A program made the translations under genes and the position numbers. Of a stretch of DNA of 22,260 nt, positions 18,200-22,260 are shown in pieces; within the stretch, counting starts at the first letter, position 1, and every line of letters begins with the position of its first letter. The stretch is from the NCBI GenBank assembly GCA_030448085.1, contig JAUJNU010000027.1:1-22260 (forward strand), in the 5' to 3' direction. This DNA comes from Actinomycetota bacterium. GTDB taxonomy: Bacteria; Actinomycetota; UBA4738; CADDZG01; WHSQ01. Under the pieces are notes generated by a model. It saw nothing but the letters and a program-made list of their open reading frames with translations, did no database searches and was not told where the DNA came from.

Positions 18200-19211
18200 A
18201 TGCCCGGCGCCTCACCTTCATCAGACGAGCTCCGCACGCTCATCGACCGCGAGCTCCACCGCTTCCTCGCATCCAAGCGGGATGCGCTGCCCGAGGCCGG
18301 GTTCCTCATCGAGGAGATCGTTCGCCTCATCGACGCCGGCGGGAAGCGCCTGCGCCCGTCCTTCTGCTACTGGGCCTTTCGGGCTTCCGGAGGGGCGCAC
18401 GGCACCGAGATCATCACCGCCGCCGCCGCCCTCGAGCTGCTGCACACCTTCGCGATCGTGCACGACGACATCATGGACGCCTCGGACGAGCGCCGGGGTG
18501 AGCCCACCTCACACGCCCGGCACGGCGTCTCGGCCGCGATCCTCGTCGGGGATCTCGCCCTCGTCCTTGCCGACGCGGCCCTCATGGAGGCCGGCTTCCC
18601 CCCGGCGCAGCTGATCGACGCTCTGGCGGCCTACTCGAGGATGCGCCAGCAGGTGATCGCGGGTCAGTTCCTCGACCTCGCCGCCGCCGAGGAGGAAGCG
18701 ATCAGCGAGGAGGATGCTCGCAAGATCGCGATCCTGAAATCGGGCCGCTACTCCGTCGAGGAGCCGCTGGCGATCGGTGCCGCCCTTGCCGGCGCCCCGG
18801 ACTCGACCCGTAGCGAGCTGAAGGCTTTCAGCGCGCCCCTGGGTGAGCCTTCCAGCTGCGCGACGACCTCCTCGGGATGTTCGGCGAACGTTCCAACATA
18901 GGTAAGCCCGTCGACTCCGACATCAGGAGGGGCAAGCGCCACGTGCTGTTCGCTAAGGCCGCAGGCCGCGCCCAGGGGCCGAGCGGGATTTCTTCATCCG
19001 CAACTGGGGCGGCGGAGAGGCGCTCGATGACGCTTCGATCGGGCGGCTCCGAAAGCTCGTCGAGGAGTCGGGCGCCAAGGCCGACACCGAGACTCTGCTC
19101 GAGTCGCTCGCGGGCCGGGCGATGGCTGCCCTGACCCGCCTCGCGGCCCCCCCGGACGCCCGTGCAGCCCTCGGCGACCTGGCCTCGAGGGCCACAGATC
19201 GGCACCACTGA
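18200..19211 (+). CDS. polyprenyl diphosphate synthase (frameshifted)
   Basis: About 335 codons. The family's blocks are in order: GGKRLRPSFCYWAFRA (48-62), the first Asp-rich motif HDDIMD (88-93), GDLALVLADAAL, RQQVIAGQFLDL, ILKSGRYSVEEPLAIGAALAG. After a frame change near 18842 comes the second motif LRDDLLGMFG. A second change near 18975 leads to FFIRNWGGGEALDD and the helical end. Trans-prenyltransferases of this class make geranylgeranyl or longer diphosphates by adding isopentenyl units; chain length cannot be read safely here. With the reductase at 20499 a menaquinone side-chain role is plausible. Only 20 bases separate it from the divergent lipoprotein gene. Confidence 0.85.
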
Positions 19212-19347
19212 GCCCACCGGGCCGTGATTGCGCCACCCCCCTGCTGTCGTCCGGGTAGATTTGCTCAAGGCTCACCTCGGCGCGGTGTTGTCGAGGGGCT
19301 TTCAGGTTCGCCCCGGTGGGGTGCACGCTCGGAAAAGCGGAGGCTAG

Positions 19348-20409
19348 GTGGACCCAGAACAGATCTACTCAGAGGTGTTGTCGGAGGAGCAGGGCAAGGG
19401 AAGCGCAGGCCCGGTTGCCGAGGCCCGTGCCAAGGCCGCTCGTCAGCGAGCGGTTCACGGCTCGCCCCATCCGAAAGAGGCCAAGTGGTGGGCGGGGGCC
19501 CAGCCCCACCTCGAGGGAGGGGGCGACGCGGCCCCCGCCGAGCAGGCCGAAGAAGAGCCAGCAGCAGAGGCCGAGGAAGCCCCCGCCGCCGAGGCCGCAA
19601 CTCCAGATGCCACTCCCGCTCACACGCCTGCCGACGCTCCCACCCCCGAGGCCGATTCATCCATGGAGCCCGCGGTTCAGGGTGGCGAGGCCCCCGTCGC
19701 CGACCAGACCCCGGCCCCCGAGCGCACCTCCACCCCCGCACCTGCCCCCGTCCCCGCCGAGGCCCCAGCGGCTGCTGCTGCCGTGGCTACGGCGGCCCCA
19801 TCGCCCGCCCGCCCCTCCGGCGTCACGCACGGGACCGCCACCGGGAACAGGCTGCGCCCCGAGGACACCGTCGCGACCGAGGCGCAGTTCCAGGGGCAGC
19901 AGGCGATGTACGACCGTCGCAAGCTGATCGACGAGCTCGTGGCCACAGGGGTCCCGGCGGTGAGCGCGGAGGACTCCGGCAGGAGAGGCTCCCCGCTGCT
20001 GGCGGTCGCCTACATCCTGATCCCGCTGCTGGCCCTCATGTTCCTCGCCGGCCAGGAGGACGACACTGAGGCCGTCGCAGAGCCAACCGAGGCCGCGGCC
20101 CCCGCGGAGGAAGAGGCCGGCGCCATCACGGTCGTTGCGGCCAACATCGCGTTCGATACCGAGACCCTCCCGGTTCCCGCGGGGGAGCCGGCCACCATCA
20201 CGCTTGACAACCAGGACGCCGCACCTCACAACATCGCCTTCTACAAGAACGAGGCCGACGGGCAGGCCCAACAGGACGCGCTGTGGGACGGGGAAGACGT
20301 GCCGCCGGCCGCCAGCGTCACCTACGAGACCACCCCCGTCGAGAAGGGCAACTACTACTTCCAGTGCGACATCCACCCGAACATGAACGGGGAGGTCACG
20401 GCCGAGTAG
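19348..20409 (+). CDS. cupredoxin with long Ala/Pro/Glu-rich N-terminal region and one membrane helix
   Basis: 353 residues, intact, GTG start just after GGAGG. Order: a charged N-terminal module of about 60 residues (DPEQIYSEVL, AEARAKAARQRA, GSPHPKEAKWWAG), then about 100 residues of Ala/Pro/Glu repeats. Next are a second charged segment (RPEDTVATEAQFQGQQ), a membrane helix (SPLLAVAYILIPLLALMFLAG), an acidic linker and a plastocyanin-like domain. Copper ligands are His294, Cys340, His343 and Met346 (APHN; CDIHPNM). The long N-terminal part would lie in the cytoplasm and the copper domain outside. It is likely a tethered electron carrier close to the nuo operon; partners are unknown. Its copper domain is closely similar to that at 13191. 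Confidence 0.8.
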   Translation: MDPEQIYSEVLSEEQGKGSAGPVAEARAKAARQRAVHGSPHPKEAKWWAGAQPHLEGGGDAAPAEQAEEEPAAEAEEAPAAEAATPDATPAHTPADAPTPEADSSMEPAVQGGEAPVADQTPAPERTSTPAPAPVPAEAPAAAAAVATAAPSPARPSGVTHGTATGNRLRPEDTVATEAQFQGQQAMYDRRKLIDELVATGVPAVSAEDSGRRGSPLLAVAYILIPLLALMFLAGQEDDTEAVAEPTEAAAPAEEEAGAITVVAANIAFDTETLPVPAGEPATITLDNQDAAPHNIAFYKNEADGQAQQDALWDGEDVPPAASVTYETTPVEKGNYYFQCDIHPNMNGEVTAE

Positions 20410-20451
20410 GAGGACCCCGACGAGGGGGCCGAGGGTTAGACTCAGCTAGTT

Positions 20452-20467
20452 AGTGAAAATTTTCACA
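20452..20467. promoter_or_regulatory. Rex-like operator before the reductase-nuo operon
   Basis: The sequence AGTGAAAATTTTCACA contains a 14-base perfect palindrome (20453-20466) in otherwise GC-rich DNA. The half-sites match the actinobacterial Rex consensus (TGTGAA, four bases, TTCACA) at 11 of 12 arm positions. Rex is the NADH-sensing repressor that in Streptomyces binds ahead of nuo and cyd genes. The site lies 32 bases before the GTG of the reductase gene that heads the nuo operon, where it could block a promoter. No rex gene is in the window. Confidence 0.6.
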
Positions 20468-20498
20468 AGCTTCTACCGCAACCCCTGAGGAGCGGTTC

Positions 20499-21731
20499 GT
20501 GACTACCGAGGTTGACGTAGCGATCGTGGGCGGAGGCCCCTCCGGGGCGGCCGCGGCGCACCTGCTCGCCTCCAGGGGCCATTCCGTCCTCGTGTGCGAG
20601 AAGAAGGAGTTCCCGCGCGAGAAGACCTGCGGCGATGGCCTCACGCCCCGCGCCGTCAAGGCGCTCGGCGAGATGGGACTCGGGTCCGAGCTCCAGACGT
20701 GGGAACGGGTGAAGGGCCTCCGGGTGCAGGGCGGGGGCCGAACCCTCGAGTTGCCTTTCCCCAAGCTCGAAGCCTGGCCCGATTACGGCCTCGTCAAGCC
20801 CCGCAAGGATCTCGACCGCATCGTGCTGAACCACGCCGAGGAGGCGGGGGCGAAGGTGCTGTACCACACGCAGGTGACCGAGCCCCTGTTCGAAAAGGGC
20901 GTCCTCGCGGGCTTCCGAGCGAAGCGGGACGAAGGTGTCGAGGAAGTAAGGGCCAAGTGGGTCATCTGCGCCGAGGGATCCGCCACGAAGTTCGGCCGGT
21001 CCATCGGCCGCCACCGTGACCCCGGATACCCGATGGGCCTCGCGATCCGGCAGTACTTCAAGTCGCCGATGCAGAGCTCGGGCTGGTTCGAGGCCTTCCT
21101 CACGGTCCGCTCCAAGACAGACGCTCTTCCTGCGTACGGGTGGGTCTTCCCGGTCGGGGACGGGACCGTCAACGCCGGAGTAGGGCTCCTGTCGACGTTC
21201 GGCGCCTGGCGCGAGGTGAACCTGCACAGCCTCCAGCACGACTTCATCTCCGGGCTCCCCAAGGAGTGGGATATCAACGTCGGGACCGTCTGCTCCAAGC
21301 CGCGGGCCGGCAGGCTCTTCATGGGCGGGAGCGTGTGGCCGCCGCACGGGCCGGGCTTCCTTCTCACGGGAGACGCCGCCGGGATGATCAATCCCTGCAA
21401 CGGAGAGGGGATCGCCTACGGGTACGAGACGGGGCGGACGGCGGCCCGCCATCTGGACGAGGCCCTTCGCAACGGCAGCTCGCACGTCCTCGAGGGGTAC
21501 ACGGAGGAGCTCGAGTCCACGTATGGTCCCTAGTACAGGCTGGGGCGCAGGTTCGTGAAGCTGATCGGGCACCGTCTTCTGATGGAGAAGCTCGTCTCTC
21601 TGGGGATGCAATCGAAGTCGCTCATGAGCTTCACGTTGACGATGCTGGGCAACCTCGAAGACTCGAGATCACCGAGCGGGGAGCAGAAGATCATGAGGTT
21701 CCTTAAGAAGCTTGCCGAGGTGAAGCCGTGA
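20499..21731 (+). CDS. geranylgeranyl reductase family FAD protein, interrupted by in-frame TAG
   Basis: GTG start with GAGGAG six bases upstream. Residues 5-35 are the FAD dinucleotide fold [20 protein letters not shown]; further family blocks are [43 protein letters not shown], and [30 protein letters not shown] at 21531-21533 (codon 345) falls where homologues have Tyr (GPYYR), and the same frame continues [30 protein letters not shown] to a TGA at 21731, giving the normal length of 410. A TAC-to-TAG substitution explains it. In Actinomycetota this gene commonly precedes nuoA and reduces isoprenoid double bonds of menaquinone (as MenJ). Its TGA overlaps the nuoA GTG. Confidence 0.88.
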
Positions 21732-22093
21732 ACCTGCCGGCTTATCTCCCGATCCTCTTCCTTCTCGTCCTGTCGACGTTGTTCGCGGTTGGATCCATCG
21801 TCGCCGCGTCGAGGTTGACGCCTCGCAACTGGACCGCGGCCAAGCTCGCCGCGTACGAGTGCGGCATCACTCCGGAGGGGCCGGACGAGAAAGAGCGCTT
21901 CCCGGTCAAGTTCTATCTGATAGCGATGCTGTTCATCGTCTTCGACATCGAGACCGCTTTCATGTATCCGTGGGCGGTCGCGTTCGACGAGCTGAAGATC
22001 TTCGGCCTCATCGAGATGGGTGTCTTCCTTGCGATCCTCCTTGCGGCTTACGCCTACGTATGGAAGAGGGGCGCGCTCGAATGGGCGGAGTAA
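21728..22093 (+). CDS. nuoA: NADH-quinone oxidoreductase subunit A
   Basis: 121 residues, intact, three membrane helices. It begins at a GTG overlapping the reductase stop (GTGA). The family signature [38 protein letters not shown] covers the conserved Cys-containing loop and the acidic second helix (FDIE) near the quinone channel of complex I. It is the first complex I gene of the operon. The stop lies 13 bases inside nuoB. Confidence 0.95.
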   Translation: MNLPAYLPILFLLVLSTLFAVGSIVAASRLTPRNWTAAKLAAYECGITPEGPDEKERFPVKFYLIAMLFIVFDIETAFMYPWAVAFDELKIFGLIEMGVFLAILLAAYAYVWKRGALEWAE

Positions 22094-22260
22094 GCGACGC
22101 GGTCGGCGCGAACTTCGTAACGGCTCGGCTGGACAAGCTTGTCAACTGGGCCCGTAAGTCCTCCCTGTGGCCGATGACGTTCGGACTTGCCTGCTGCGCC
22201 ATCGAGATGATGGCTACGACCATGCCGAGGCACGACCTGGCCCGGTTCGGTATGGAGGCT
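22081..22260 (+). CDS. nuoB: NADH-quinone oxidoreductase subunit B, 5' part
   Basis: Sixty residues before the window ends. After a short N-terminus comes [25 protein letters not shown], with the adjacent Cys pair that binds the N2 iron-sulfur cluster, then [11 protein letters not shown]; the remaining two cluster Cys lie beyond the edge. It starts inside the nuoA end (13-base overlap), which suggests translational coupling. N2 passes electrons to menaquinone. Confidence 0.95.
   Translation, partial: MGGVSDAVGANFVTARLDKLVNWARKSSLWPMTFGLACCAIEMMATTMPRHDLARFGMEA

Noticed and set aside
19495..19800. Repeat array in the Ala/Pro/Glu-rich stretch
   Set aside because: No exact repeat unit or spacer; it is codon-level low complexity within a coding frame, not a CRISPR or satellite.
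6822..21533. TAG or TAA reassigned to an amino acid
   Set aside because: TAG ends intact genes normally here (coxD at 12304, the lipoprotein at 17844, the cupredoxin at 20409), and TAA ends nuoA, so the code is standard.

Overview
The window is very GC-rich and its gene content points to a poorly characterised, probably uncultured, member of the Actinomycetota. The reasons are: a geranylgeranyl-reductase gene placed directly before nuoA, a CtaG/CoxD/CoxC arrangement around a caa3-type oxidase, lipoprotein-anchored respiratory proteins, an AbiEi/DUF559-type protein typical of actinobacterial genomes, and a Rex-like operator of the actinobacterial form. Placement below phylum cannot be made from the sequence alone.

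Layout. Positions 201-8359 form one minus-strand, tightly overlapping cytochrome c maturation (System I, Ccm) operon. In transcription order it reads: TlpA/CcmG thioredoxin, an extra COX3-like subunit, CcmE, CcmF, CcmH, a CcmI-like small protein, a secreted carboxypeptidase-regulatory-like protein, CcmA, CcmB, and an M15-family peptidase lipoprotein. No ccmC is present. Divergent from it, 8446-13845 carries coxB (with fused cytochrome c), coxA, coxC, coxD, ctaG and a membrane-anchored cupredoxin on the plus strand. An AbiEi/DUF559 gene (13978 on) is followed by the minus-strand haem O / haem A synthase pair ctaB-ctaA. Next come a thioredoxin-fold lipoprotein (+), a small lipoprotein (-), a polyprenyl diphosphate synthase (+) and a second anchored cupredoxin (+). 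A 14-bp perfect palindrome resembling a Rex operator then precedes the geranylgeranyl reductase-nuoA-nuoB genes, which run off the right edge.

Together the genes read as a respiratory assembly island: complex I entry, menaquinone side-chain synthesis and saturation, blue-copper proteins and a cytochrome-c-fused terminal oxidase, plus the haem A, copper and cytochrome c maturation machinery to build them.

Sequence quality matters here. Many genes (ccmF, ccmH, the two unnamed ccm-cluster genes, coxB, ctaG, the first cupredoxin, the DUF559 gene, the polyprenyl synthase) are broken by frameshifts, several at G/C homopolymers. Three genes (ccmE, coxB, the reductase) carry a single in-frame stop with the reading frame and family homology continuing beyond it. 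coxA, coxC, coxD, ctaA, ctaB and nuoA are intact. I treat the breaks mainly as sequence error, and give full gene extents across them.
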